Positions 8,458 through 19,238 of a DNA stretch of 45,415 nucleotides are shown piece after piece; position 1 is the first letter of the stretch, and each line of letters starts with the position of its first letter. The translations under genes were made by a program, and so were the position numbers. The stretch covers positions 1-45,415 of the forward strand of contig QYZZ01000083.1 in the NCBI GenBank assembly GCA_003838145.1, read 5' to 3'. The DNA comes from Tindallia sp. MSAO_Bac2. GTDB taxonomy: Bacteria > Bacillota > Clostridia > Peptostreptococcales > Tindalliaceae. The notes beneath the pieces were generated by a model. The model ran no database searches. It was not told the DNA's origin and saw only the letters and a program-made list of their open reading frames with translations.

Positions 8458-9252
8458 TCATTTCTGCTGGTCAACAGGTTCTTCCTGGGACTGGTCATGC
8501 TGTTGCCATGGCATGGCTTTTTCTTCAGCCAACTGAATGATTTTCAGCACTAAAATACTGAGAATCACAATAACGGTAATAACAGCAAAAACCTGGTCTG
8601 TTGCAAAGGACTGCCGGACCCGAAGCATGTAAACTCCCAGCCCCATTCTACCGCCAATCCACTCTCCGATCACTGCGCCCATAATACTGTAGGTGCCCGA
8701 TATTTTAAGGCCGGAAAATAAAGACGGCATGGCTGCCGGCAGCTTTACCCAACGGTATTTTTGCCAGGTGGAAGCATCCATGGCATGCATCAGGTCCATC
8801 AGTTCTTTATCCACTGTAGCTAAGCCTTCCATCAGGCTAATGGTAATAGGGAAAAAACATACCAGCACAACAATCAGCACTTTTGGAAGAATGCCGAAAC
8901 CAAACCACATTGCAAAGAGCGGTGCCAACACGATAATAGGAACCGTCTGTGAAGTTATCAAATAGGGGTACAGCGTTTTTCGCGCTAAAGGCGAGTAATC
9001 CAGCCACAGCGCCAGCAAACAGCCCAGCAGCATGGCAATGGCAAATCCCACCACTGCCTGCAGTAATGTGATTCTGGCATGCTGCCACAACAGATCTGCA
9101 TTCCGGACCATTGCCAGAAGAATCCTGCTTGGCGGTGGCAGTAAGTATGCCGGCAGGATTTGGAGCCTTCCGGTCATTTCCCATAAAAACAGAAATAATA
9201 CGCCTACACCGGCAGACATTAAATGATCAACGGTGTTTCGCCACTTTTTCAT
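8458..9252 (-). CDS. ABC transporter permease (SsuC/ThiX type)
   Basis: A 264-residue integral membrane permease with about six hydrophobic segments and the BPD_transp_1 EAA-like loop, EGLATVDKELMDLMHAMDAS followed by KLPAAMPSLFSGLKIS. This is the classical coupling-helix region contacting the ATPase. The N-terminal pattern WEMTGRLQILPAYLLPPPS is typical of the sulfonate/thiamine-precursor permeases. Its start overlaps the end of the thiamine-binding gene by 26 bases and there is no strong ribosome site, so translational coupling is likely. Confidence 0.9.
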   Translation of the reverse strand: MKKWRNTVDHLMSAGVGVLFLFLWEMTGRLQILPAYLLPPPSRILLAMVRNADLLWQHARITLLQAVVGFAIAMLLGCLLALWLDYSPLARKTLYPYLITSQTVPIIVLAPLFAMWFGFGILPKVLIVVLVCFFPITISLMEGLATVDKELMDLMHAMDASTWQKYRWVKLPAAMPSLFSGLKISGTYSIMGAVIGEWIGGRMGLGVYMLRVRQSFATDQVFAVITVIVILSILVLKIIQLAEEKAMPWQQHDQSQEEPVDQQK

Positions 9253-9514
9253 CCATACTCACGCCTTCCGGACGATATTGTATTTTCACCACAGACATCA
9301 CATTCCCTGCTCCAGCCTGAATACACACTTTCTGTGCTTCTTTGACAATTTCCATCAGTTCGTCCAGATCGCCTTCCATGGTGGTTTCCAGGGGGCCCAC
9401 TTCATATTTCACTCCTGAATCCTGAATCATCTGGATCACCTGATCCACCACTCCATATACGTATTCATCCGCTACCGATGGCAGTACCTGCAGCCCTACA
9501 TTAGCATTGGCCAT
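9227..9514 (-). CDS. MTH1187/YkoF-type thiamine-binding protein
   Basis: A 95-residue protein of the DUF77/MTH1187 family, small ferredoxin-like-fold proteins that bind thiamine or hydroxymethylpyrimidine. Recognisable segments are VGLQVLPSV, the YEVGPLETTMEGDLDELM region and VCIQAGAGNVMSVVKIQY. The start is the ATG at 9514, with GGGAGGG 8 bases upstream. It starts 2 bases after the ligA stop and overlaps the permease gene. It lacks a signal peptide, so it would work in the cytoplasm as a thiamine sensor or carrier rather than as the external binding protein. Confidence 0.88.
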   Translation of the reverse strand: MANANVGLQVLPSVADEYVYGVVDQVIQMIQDSGVKYEVGPLETTMEGDLDELMEIVKEAQKVCIQAGAGNVMSVVKIQYRPEGVSMDEKVAKHR

Positions 9515-9515
9515 T

Positions 9516-11528
<2,013 letters not shown>

Positions 11529-11542
11529 TCACCTCATTTTTG

Positions 11543-13936
11543 TTAATCTTCAATGGTCAGCTTCACATAATCCAGATTTATTTTTTTTAGACCGCCTCCG
11601 GGAAAAGCAATGGTTACCAGTTCATTAGCTTTTGAAACCACTGTACCGCTTCCAAAAACAGGATGGCTTACCTTTTGACCGGTCTTAATGGATTGATCTT
11701 CTCCAGCATGCTTTGGAGATGCAAATGTTTCCATGGGTTTGATTTCTTTTCGCTGCCATCGTTGCTTTTGCTGTTTTTTCCGAAAAGCTTCCTGCCGGGA
11801 GTCCGAAACGCTCCGTTCATCCCCCAGTTCTTCCATGCATTCTGTGGGAATTTCCTTCATGAATCGGGACACCTCATTGTAGCCGGTAAATCCGTAAAGG
11901 GTACGCGTAACCGCGTTGCTAAGGTATAGTTTTTGCTTTGCACGAGTCAGCCCCACGTAACAGAGACGTCGCTCCTCCTCCTCGTTGCCTTCTTTCAGGG
12001 ACATGCTGGAAGGAAAAATGTTTTCTTCCATGCCCGGCATAAATACCACCGGGAATTCAAGTCCTTTGGCACTGTGCAGAGTCATCAGCAAGGCACCTGT
12101 GTCGTCCTCTTCTTCCAGGGAGTCGACGGCTGCTTCCAGCGTTGTACCGGCTAAAAAATCTTCCAGGGTTTCTTCTTCAGCTGTCTGGTCAAATTCGCGG
12201 GTTAAGGAAAGAAATTCCATCAGGTTTTCCACTCTTCCCTGGGCTTCTATACTTCCATCCTCCTGAAGCTGTTTCAGGTAACCGGTGGTGGCATATATTT
12301 CTTCCACCAGGTCTGTAACGGCATAGGTTGCTTTTTGCTCCACCCAGGGAGTAACCATGGTCATAAACTTAGCCAGGGAATTTGCTGCACGGCTGCTGAT
12401 ACGGTGCCGCCACTGATCCGTTTCCGCCAGCATCCTCCATAAAGGCATATCCAAATCCGAAGCCAGCACTTCCAATGTTTCTACCGTTTTATCTCCAATA
12501 CCGCGACGGGGGGTGTTTAAAATGCGTTTAAGGCTTAGTTCATCACTGGGGTTTTCAATAACTTTCAAATAAGCCAAAATATCTTTGATCTCTTTACGGT
12601 CGTAAAAACGGGTGCCGCCGTAAATCCGATAGGGGATTCCGGCCTTCATCATGGCTTCCTCCAGCACTCGGGACTGTGCATGGGTGCGGTATAGAACGGC
12701 AAAGTCGCTATAGGGCTGCCCTTTTTCGTGAAGATCCTGCATTGACTGTACAACAAAATCTGCCTCTGCATATTCGCTGGCACATCGGCAGTATTTCAGT
12801 TTTTCGCCTTCCATCCCTTTGGTAAATAATTTTTTCAATTTCCGGTAACGGTTATTGGCAACAACTTCGTTGGCTGCTTTAAGTATGGTTTCGGTGGAGC
12901 GGTAGTTTTGTTCCAGTTTTATGGTGGTTGTATCTTTGAAATCTTTTTCAAAGCCAAGGATATTCTCTATATCTGCCCCTCGCCAGCCGTAGATGCTCTG
13001 ATCGTCATCGCCCACCACGCAGAGGTTGCGGTGCTGCTTTGCCAGAGCCTTTACCCATAAGTATTGCGGTTTGTTGGTGTCCTGAAATTCATCTACTAAA
13101 ACATACTGAAATCTTTCCTGGTAATATCGAAGCACTTCCGGTGCTTCTTCAAAAAGTTGAAGTGTTTTTAGAATCAGGTCATCAAAATCAAGGGCATTGT
13201 TTTGAAACAGCTTTTTTTCGTAAAGCTCATAGATATTTGCCAGTTGTCTTCCGTAAATATCTTTTTCATTTTGCCTCTTACTCTCTTTTACGCTGATCAT
13301 GCTGTCCTTCATCTTACCGATCCAGCCGCCTACTGCCCGGGGGTTATATTTTTTATCACTTAGATTTAACTGTTTGATGCATTCTTTTATCAGGACCTGC
13401 TGATCCTGCGCATCATAAATCACAAAATTGCTGCCATAGCCCAGACGATGAATGTCACTCCTCAGCATCCGTGCGCAGGCGGCATGAAAGGTACTGATCC
13501 ACATCCGGCTGTATCGGCCTTTCAACAGTTGATTAACCCGTTCTTTCATTTCTCTGGCGGCTTTATTTGTGAAAGTGATGGCCAGAACATTTCCCGGATC
13601 TACAGACTTATATTCCAGTACTCTGGAAATGGCCAGGGGGATAGGTGTATTGGGCTCGGGATTTCCCTCGTGCCACTCCTTTAACTGATCATATTCCTTT
13701 TCCGTCATCCCTTCCGGTACATCATCGCTGCCATAAACAGACCCGAATCGTATCATGTGGCCAATTCGGTTCACCAGCATGGTAGTCTTGCCGGAACCAG
13801 CTCCTGCCAAAACCAGACAAGGGCCTTCTGTATTGAGCACTGCTTCTTTTTGTGCCGGGTTCAGGTGTGGATATTGTTCCATAATAATCGTATTGCGAAG
13901 CTGACAGTATTGTTGCTGCCAGGATAATTGGTTCAT
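11543..13936 (-). CDS. pcrA: ATP-dependent DNA helicase PcrA (UvrD/Rep family)
   Basis: A 797-residue superfamily 1A 3'-5' helicase for repair and plasmid or rolling-circle replication. Motifs are in order: the Q-motif LNPAQKEAV, Walker A AGAGSGKTT, motif Ia TFTNKAAREMKER, motif II VDEFQDTN, motif III VVGDDDQSIYGWRGA, motif IV LEQNYRST, motif V TLHSAKGLEFPVVF and motif VI RRLCYVGLTRAKQKL. The C-terminus ends with the PcrA-type Tudor-like segment (GQKVSHPVFGSGTVV). I choose the ATG at 13936, with GGAAAGGGG 7 bases upstream. An insertion of about 40 residues between motifs I and Ia (SVYGSDDVPEG...) is longer than in B. subtilis PcrA. Confidence 0.96.
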   Translation of the reverse strand: MNQLSWQQQYCQLRNTIIMEQYPHLNPAQKEAVLNTEGPCLVLAGAGSGKTTMLVNRIGHMIRFGSVYGSDDVPEGMTEKEYDQLKEWHEGNPEPNTPIPLAISRVLEYKSVDPGNVLAITFTNKAAREMKERVNQLLKGRYSRMWISTFHAACARMLRSDIHRLGYGSNFVIYDAQDQQVLIKECIKQLNLSDKKYNPRAVGGWIGKMKDSMISVKESKRQNEKDIYGRQLANIYELYEKKLFQNNALDFDDLILKTLQLFEEAPEVLRYYQERFQYVLVDEFQDTNKPQYLWVKALAKQHRNLCVVGDDDQSIYGWRGADIENILGFEKDFKDTTTIKLEQNYRSTETILKAANEVVANNRYRKLKKLFTKGMEGEKLKYCRCASEYAEADFVVQSMQDLHEKGQPYSDFAVLYRTHAQSRVLEEAMMKAGIPYRIYGGTRFYDRKEIKDILAYLKVIENPSDELSLKRILNTPRRGIGDKTVETLEVLASDLDMPLWRMLAETDQWRHRISSRAANSLAKFMTMVTPWVEQKATYAVTDLVEEIYATTGYLKQLQEDGSIEAQGRVENLMEFLSLTREFDQTAEEETLEDFLAGTTLEAAVDSLEEEDDTGALLMTLHSAKGLEFPVVFMPGMEENIFPSSMSLKEGNEEEERRLCYVGLTRAKQKLYLSNAVTRTLYGFTGYNEVSRFMKEIPTECMEELGDERSVSDSRQEAFRKKQQKQRWQRKEIKPMETFASPKHAGEDQSIKTGQKVSHPVFGSGTVVSKANELVTIAFPGGGLKKINLDYVKLTIED

Positions 13937-13974
13937 AAAAAAACCCCTTTCCGGAGAATAGTATATCATAATTG

Positions 13975-14008
13975 AAAATAAAAAAGGAATGGCACTTTAA
14001 CCATTCCT
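13975..14008 (-). terminator. terminator after the RR-PAS-GGDEF gene
   Basis: On the minus strand an 8-bp stem (AGGAATGG with CCATTCCT) around an 8-base loop is followed by TTTTTTATTTTC. It stands 12 bases after the stop of the response-regulator gene and before pcrA. Confidence 0.85.
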
Positions 14009-14020
14009 CAGTATCTTCCG

Positions 14021-15343
14021 TCAGTCTTCTATCAGGGGGTTAAGCCGCGAGAGTCTCTCCCAGTACTTTTGATTTGCACCGGGATTAAATCCAGGTGTTT
14101 TCTCAAGAATTTTCAACAGATCTGACAGTTTGTTATCCCGATTGGTCAGCTTATTCTGATACATATTATCATCCGCTTCTTTTAACAGCTCCGTGGTACT
14201 CATGGTAGATTTAACCTTTGTTGCAGCTCCCAGGGCCATTTGGGTGTATTCACCTTTATATGTCATTTCCTGTGCTTTTTCCCGGATTCTTCGCATCATT
14301 TTCCGGGTATCGGCTTCATTGGTCTGGGGCAACAGAATGGTAAACTCATCTCCACCGGTACGACAAATAATATCCTCATCCCTAAAACAATCTTTCATAA
14401 CCTGCGCAGCTCGCTGTACCAGCTTGTCACCTTCCTGATGTCCTAAAACGTCGTTTACCATTTTAAGACCGTCTATATCACTGATGATCACGCTGAGCGG
14501 GTATTGGCGCTCTGTATCCAGGCGTTGCAGTTCTTCTTCGAAAAAATCTCTGTTGTAGAGGTCAGTTAAACGGTCACGGAACCTGAGATAAATAAGTTCT
14601 TCTTCCGTTTTTCGGGCTTCCGTTACATCCCGGACAATGGCCACAGCCTCGTTTTCTCCGCTGCCGGCCAAGCGCATCTCAAAAATCCTTTCTCCCTTAA
14701 AGGTTTCCAGCTCATATTCAAGGGTTTGCATACTGCCGCTTTGAATTGCCCGCTCAATGCATAATAAAATGCTTCTTGCCAGGGATTCGGGCAAAACCTC
14801 CAGAATGTTTTTACCTTTAACATTCTCCAGTCCGATCGGCATCAGGTCTTTGTCCTGGGTAGTTGCTTCCAGATAGTTTCCCTGACGGTCATAATTAATT
14901 AAAAGGTCCGGTAATGCCTTGACCATAGATTGAAAACGAATCTCTTTTAGCTCCAGCTCTTTTTTCATGCCAGCCTTATAAAGGGCCAGCTCCACATTTA
15001 TATGAAGTTCCTGCTCGTTAAAGGGTTTGATAAGAAATCCGCTTGGTTCGGCCTCCAGAATTCGCTGTTTCACATCATCACTTAAAAAGCCGGACAAAAA
15101 CAACACAGGAATGTTCATGGTCTGCTGGATTTGGCTGGCTCCCCATATTCCGTCCTTTTCACCCTTAAGGGTTATATCCATCAAAACCAGATCCGGTTTT
15201 CTCCTGGCAATCAGAGGCATTGCCTCTTCGACGGAGGTGGCATGTCCGACAATCCGATAATTCTTTTTTCTTAAAGAATCGGTGATGATTTTGGCATCCA
15301 AAGCGTTGTCTTCCACCAAAAGAATTTTGGCAGTTCGTTTCAT
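14021..15343 (-). CDS. response regulator-PAS-GGDEF diguanylate cyclase
   Basis: A roughly 440-residue three-domain protein. The N-terminal receiver (1-125) has the acidic pocket LLVEDN, the phospho-acceptor Asp in LVLMDITLKG, the switch Ser in FLSGF and the Lys in FLIKPF. A PAS domain follows (about 135-255; DLLINYDRQGNYLEA). The C-terminal GGDEF domain (about 265-420) has an intact active site TGGDEF and an RxxD inhibitory site (RDED) exactly five residues upstream. It should therefore be an active, product-inhibited cyclic di-GMP synthase controlled by phosphorylation. No cognate kinase gene is adjacent. The start is one of two neighbouring ATGs (15346 or 15343) after AGAGGTGAT. Confidence 0.9.
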   Translation of the reverse strand: MKRTAKILLVEDNALDAKIITDSLRKKNYRIVGHATSVEEAMPLIARRKPDLVLMDITLKGEKDGIWGASQIQQTMNIPVLFLSGFLSDDVKQRILEAEPSGFLIKPFNEQELHINVELALYKAGMKKELELKEIRFQSMVKALPDLLINYDRQGNYLEATTQDKDLMPIGLENVKGKNILEVLPESLARSILLCIERAIQSGSMQTLEYELETFKGERIFEMRLAGSGENEAVAIVRDVTEARKTEEELIYLRFRDRLTDLYNRDFFEEELQRLDTERQYPLSVIISDIDGLKMVNDVLGHQEGDKLVQRAAQVMKDCFRDEDIICRTGGDEFTILLPQTNEADTRKMMRRIREKAQEMTYKGEYTQMALGAATKVKSTMSTTELLKEADDNMYQNKLTNRDNKLSDLLKILEKTPGFNPGANQKYWERLSRLNPLIED

Positions 15344-15411
15344 CATAATCACCTCTGGTCTGGGCTCTTCGTACTATTCTATCATAATTCCCCTCAGAGG
15401 TGTATTTGGAT

Positions 15412-16581
15412 TTATAATATATGATGGTTTTTTTGGATATAGTCCATAATCTGATGTTTGCTTATACCTTCCAGTTGAAGCTGAAAGGCAACTTTCAGCA
15501 AGAAGCCCATTCTGGCATCTTTTGGAATCCCCAGCTTACTCAGATCTTTTCCTTTAACAAAGGGTTTGGGCGCTTCCGTCGGACAATATGAAACAATTAA
15601 TTTCATTTTCTCCCGTAACCTTAGTACCTTCGCTGAAAGAAACGCCTCTTCCTTTTTCATCAGCAGAGAAAGTCGCCGGTAATCTGCTGCCCTGTCAGAA
15701 CTGATGATGATCGCCAGGGCCCTTATCCGACTTTCCAATTCCTTGCTTTTCTGGTGATGACGGCTGAATTCATAAAAATCCTTCCGTATTTTACTGTAAA
15801 TGCTTTCTTTTTCATTCCTTTCGGCGAGGCTTTGGTCCGGACTGCCTTTAAAGATTTCCGGGTATTGGCAGTGCAGGATAGCCGCCCACATGAACATTTC
15901 AGACCAGCTGCTCTGCTCCCGGTATAAAGTCGCATCCTTAACCAGCTGCTCTGTTACTTCCTCTCTTCCTCTTTGAAGTACAGGCGGAAATTTTCCGGTT
16001 TTTTTCATGTAATGAAATCCTGTTTCCGGAAAAGGAGCCAGGATCCATTTTTTAAATTCATCGTATATACGCTCAGGAGCTATGTTCTTTGCCGATGTTT
16101 CCTTCATTTTTTGCAGTGTATCTTTCTCGACCTCCAGGTTGAATCGGGATGCCAGCTGAAAGCCCCGGTAAATCCGCAGCGGGTCCTGTGTAAGCGAAGC
16201 CGGTCCTGCCATTCTCAGCACCCGGCACTCTAAATCTTTACTCCCTTTCAGTGGATCAACCAGTTGCCCGGTCATGGCGTTGCAATATATGGCATTCAGG
16301 GTATAATCCCTTTTTTTTGCGTCATTCTCTAAAGAAGTCCCGGAGAGGGATATTTCTACCGCGACCCCTGATAACACCCACACTGGCTGTGTTTTTCCGT
16401 ACTGTTTCCATGCACCCAGGTCTGACAAAACAGATTCCAGCTCTTCTGCTGTCATTTCAAACACAACCAGGTCATAATCTTTGGACGGGCAGCCCATCAG
16501 AGAATCTCTGACGCAGCCGCCCACCCAATATGGCTGACCACCTGATTCATGAATTTTTCGAACCAGCTCTTTTGCCGTCAT
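15412..16581 (-). CDS. class II tRNA nucleotidyltransferase (CCA-adding/poly(A) polymerase family)
   Basis: A 389-residue nucleotidyltransferase. The head contains YWVGGCVRDSLMG and the catalytic KDYDLVV (two metal-binding Asp). Next come KKRDYTLNAIYCN, DPLKGSKDLECRVLR, and the nucleotide-recognition region DPLRIYRGFQLASRFNLEV. The rest is alpha-helical, with no recognisable HD phosphohydrolase domain. It probably repairs or adds tRNA 3' CCA ends; since the tRNA genes here all encode CCA, a repair role or poly(A) polymerase activity is plausible. The start ATG at 16581 has GGAG 8 bases upstream. The alternative ATG at 16605 has a poorer site. Confidence 0.88.
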   Translation of the reverse strand: MTAKELVRKIHESGGQPYWVGGCVRDSLMGCPSKDYDLVVFEMTAEELESVLSDLGAWKQYGKTQPVWVLSGVAVEISLSGTSLENDAKKRDYTLNAIYCNAMTGQLVDPLKGSKDLECRVLRMAGPASLTQDPLRIYRGFQLASRFNLEVEKDTLQKMKETSAKNIAPERIYDEFKKWILAPFPETGFHYMKKTGKFPPVLQRGREEVTEQLVKDATLYREQSSWSEMFMWAAILHCQYPEIFKGSPDQSLAERNEKESIYSKIRKDFYEFSRHHQKSKELESRIRALAIIISSDRAADYRRLSLLMKKEEAFLSAKVLRLREKMKLIVSYCPTEAPKPFVKGKDLSKLGIPKDARMGFLLKVAFQLQLEGISKHQIMDYIQKNHHIL

Positions 16582-16628
16582 TATTTTGACTCCATTTCTC
16601 AGCATTTCCTGCCTCTTTAAAGAATCGC

Positions 16629-18113
16629 TTAATCCAGTCGGATTATTTCCGTTATTTTCCCGTTTAATGTTATTTCTGATGCTTCAATGATCATTCTGAC
16701 AGGAATTCCTTCGGTTCCTTCTGATGCCTGCTGTTCAGACAAAGCCCTTACGCCTTCAACGGCTTCTTCATCTACAGATAACACCCTTGGATGCCCTTCA
16801 ATGATAACTTCAACGGAATGACTGTCTACCGCACCCTGATAATAACCTTCCACAACCACCTGGTCTATTTGGTTCAGAGCGGTCATTTCAAGTTCTCCAT
16901 TTGCTTCTGCTTCCTGAAATTCGACGGATACCAACTGCCCCGGTTGAACAGGCCGGGATGTCAGTTGTTCTCTTACATCCTCCGAAAGCCTGAATTCCCT
17001 CAGTCCGTATGGAGATTCCAACAAATTCAGTTCCAGATAATAGCTGTCTATAATGTTGAAAACCGTAGCGGTGCTTAGGCCTGCCCCATCATCAATCATT
17101 GCCATGGAGACGTCCTTAGCTTCTTCTGTTCTTTCAAAGGCTTCTTCCGCTTCTGCAGAGGCAAAGTGCAACTCCTGATTTTCTTCAAAGTCAAATGCAA
17201 ATACAGATTCATCCAAATCAACGTCGACAGCCAGACTTGTATACTGGCGAATCGTCCGATCGCCATTGCCATGGATTATTTTTTGCTTTAACGGCAGCTG
17301 AAGGCTTTCATCTACCCAAACCCGGCTAAAGGGCTGATCCGAATCATATCGATATTCATAAAGGGTTGTTTGCTGCCCGTTTATTTTTTCTTCCCCAAGG
17401 ATATTGACTTCCGGTGCATTTCTTATTTCTTCCAGCATGGTTCCCAGATGATAGTCCGATAAATATTGATTCAAGGCTTCCGGACCCATGGCTTCAATGG
17501 TTACATCCTGAGCATCTTCTCCCCTGTAAGATATTAACAGTTTCTGCCCGTCATATATTCGGGTTAATGGCTCTCCTGTGTCTACCCGGGTAACCGAAAC
17601 AAATCGATTTGGCTTTTGATACGTTATTTCTACGGTTTCCTCCCAGGTTACTCCATCGTAATCACGGACAACTTCCATTGTGCCAACATAGTTTTCCATA
17701 GCCTGATATGCTTCGGCAACGAGAGCAAACTGACCACCGTCCGTATCCATCATCATTCTTGGTCCGGCTTCTTCCGGTGCCATTTCTGTTGCCACCATGT
17801 CCATGGCATCATCGGACTGTCTTTGGGTTTGCAGAAATCCGACAATTAGAAATATAGCCGCTGCAGCAGACAGCCATTTTATCCACTCCGGTCTTCCTGA
17901 CTTTGACCGGACTGGTGAAGATTTCTTTTCTTCAGGCCATTCCCAGGGAACTTCATCACTCCTGAGCCTTTTAACGCTCCGAACGGTTTCCAGCATAGCT
18001 GCCATATCCTGGTCCAGATTAGGAGGCGGTGTGGGTTTGCATTCCATAATCAATTCATCGATGAAGTCGTTAATATATTCTTGTTCGTTGTAGCGATTTT
18101 TTTGTTCACCCAT
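16629..18113 (-). CDS. RseB/MucB-like membrane anti-sigma or sigma-regulatory protein
   Basis: A 494-residue protein whose start overlaps the end of the sigma-factor gene by 8 bases. About 85 charged cytoplasmic residues precede a single transmembrane helix (WLSAAAAIFLIVGFLQ, about 84-100). The external part contains a LolA/RseB-like beta domain (YVGTMEVVRDYDGVTW, RIYDGQKLLISY, TLYEYRYDSDQPFSRVWVDE) and a C-terminal region of unknown fold. The overlap and topology suggest an anti-sigma factor that holds the adjacent sigma factor and senses envelope conditions. The N-terminus has no His-x3-Cys-x2-Cys zinc motif, so it is not a typical ZAS-type anti-sigma factor. Confidence 0.8.
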   Translation of the reverse strand: MGEQKNRYNEQEYINDFIDELIMECKPTPPPNLDQDMAAMLETVRSVKRLRSDEVPWEWPEEKKSSPVRSKSGRPEWIKWLSAAAAIFLIVGFLQTQRQSDDAMDMVATEMAPEEAGPRMMMDTDGGQFALVAEAYQAMENYVGTMEVVRDYDGVTWEETVEITYQKPNRFVSVTRVDTGEPLTRIYDGQKLLISYRGEDAQDVTIEAMGPEALNQYLSDYHLGTMLEEIRNAPEVNILGEEKINGQQTTLYEYRYDSDQPFSRVWVDESLQLPLKQKIIHGNGDRTIRQYTSLAVDVDLDESVFAFDFEENQELHFASAEAEEAFERTEEAKDVSMAMIDDGAGLSTATVFNIIDSYYLELNLLESPYGLREFRLSEDVREQLTSRPVQPGQLVSVEFQEAEANGELEMTALNQIDQVVVEGYYQGAVDSHSVEVIIEGHPRVLSVDEEAVEGVRALSEQQASEGTEGIPVRMIIEASEITLNGKITEIIRLD

Positions 18114-18627
18114 TGAAATACCCTCCTTCCTCCAGTATTTCCTTTAATTTTCTGACTCCCCGGTACTGAAGGCTTTTTATGGTTCCCACCGGCTTATCCA
18201 GTCTTTCTGCCACTTCATTTAAGGGGTAGCCTTCAACAATACGCCAGATTAAAACTTTTTGGTAAATATCCGGTAACTTTTTCAAAGCTTCCCGCAACAC
18301 CATATTTTCCTCGATCATATGGTTTTCTGAAACGGGTGAATTTTTTTCAGTCACCTGATTCAGCTCCACCACTTTAGGATTTCGGCCTTTTTGCCGCCAG
18401 GTATCATAAATGGTGTTTCTAACGGCAGCAAAAATATAGGCACGAATTTTTTCTTCCTCTACATTGCCCTTTTTCACCTGTTGAAATACCTTTTTAAAAA
18501 CCTCCTGGGTCAGCTCTTCAGCCTCTTCCTTGTTTTGCAGACGGTAGTAGGCAAACTGATAGACCTGTGGCCATAGGTTTTCATAGGTTTCCTGAAACAG
18601 TTTGTTGTATGATGAAACAGATGTCAT
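18106..18627 (-). CDS. ECF-type RNA polymerase sigma factor
   Basis: A 173-residue sigma-70 family factor of the extracytoplasmic-function group. Region 2 is visible as the segment from YENLWPQVYQF to AEELTQEVFKKVF, with AYIFAAVRNTIYDTWR. Region 4 is LPDIYQKVLIWRIVEGYPL followed by the helix-turn-helix NEVAERLDKPVGTIKSLQYR. The start ATG has GAGGGTGG upstream. The downstream gene overlaps it and probably encodes its membrane-bound regulator, so the pair forms an envelope-stress-type unit. Its regulon cannot be read from this window. Confidence 0.93.
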   Translation of the reverse strand: MTSVSSYNKLFQETYENLWPQVYQFAYYRLQNKEEAEELTQEVFKKVFQQVKKGNVEEEKIRAYIFAAVRNTIYDTWRQKGRNPKVVELNQVTEKNSPVSENHMIEENMVLREALKKLPDIYQKVLIWRIVEGYPLNEVAERLDKPVGTIKSLQYRGVRKLKEILEEGGYFNG

Positions 18628-18765
18628 GTGTTGCCACCCTCTTTTCCAGCCTGTATTTCCGTTTCTACAAGTTAATACGCAATTTCCTTAAAAGGGTTGC
18701 ATTACCTTTCAATAAAATTTATGATTAAGATACACTATAAATTCAAAAACCAAATAAAAGATTTT

Positions 18766-18794
18766 AACCACGAAGGCCGCTAAGGACACGAAGG
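18766..18794. repeat. ACCACGAAGG/GGACACGAAGG short intergenic repeat
   Basis: The spacer between the sigma factor and ptsH carries AACCACGAAGG then CTAAGGACACGAAGG, an imperfect direct repeat of CACGAAGG. The motif resembles the 'accacgaaggacacgaagg' family of short intergenic repeats known from unrelated bacteria. It lies in an otherwise AT-rich spacer without genes. Confidence 0.5.
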
Positions 18795-18816
18795 GAAAGA
18801 TTTTTTTAAGATAAAA

Positions 18817-18844
18817 GAAGCCTGACTGCCAGGAGTCAGGCTTC
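18817..18844 (-). terminator. ptsH terminator
   Basis: The hairpin GAAGCCTGACT / AGTCAGGCTTC with a short loop is followed on the minus strand by TTTTATC. It overlaps the last codons and stop of ptsH. Confidence 0.8.
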
Positions 18845-19102
18845 CTTAAAATTGTTTTCGATCAGTTCCACTAATTCCTCGAATGCCAGTGCTTCATCAG
18901 GACCTTTTACCACAAGGCGTATCTCTTCACCCTGTCTTACGCCCATGCTCATAACATTCATGATACTTTTAGCGTCGTACTGATTACCACCCCGGTGAAT
19001 ATGGATATCCGATTCAAAGCGCATGGCATGCTTTACCAATGCAGCAGCAGGCCTGGCATGTATACCGGTTTCATTAGTGATGAGGAGGGTTTTTTCCAGC
19101 AT
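18836..19102 (-). CDS. ptsH: phosphocarrier protein HPr
   Basis: An 88-residue HPr, the small phosphocarrier of the PTS sugar-uptake system. The active-site His15 lies in TGIHARPAA and the HprK regulatory serine, Ser46, lies in AKSIMNVMSMG. Both are intact, so it can act in sugar transport and in carbon catabolite control as in other Firmicutes. The start ATG has AAAGGATGG upstream. It is a single gene, divergent from the aminotransferase gene, with its own terminator; enzyme I is not adjacent. A catabolite-repression HPr-like paralogue (Crh) is less likely because His15 is present. Confidence 0.95.
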   Translation of the reverse strand: MLEKTLLITNETGIHARPAAALVKHAMRFESDIHIHRGGNQYDAKSIMNVMSMGVRQGEEIRLVVKGPDEALAFEELVELIENNFKEA

Positions 19103-19238
19103 AGGAATCCATCCTTTCTAAATGTCAAAATATTAGTACAAATAACAGGAAATTTCTGAATCCTCTTACACTATTGTACCTTAAACAGCCTCATAAAAAA
19201 AGAACTATATTGAAAAACATTTAACAAGGAGGAATAGC

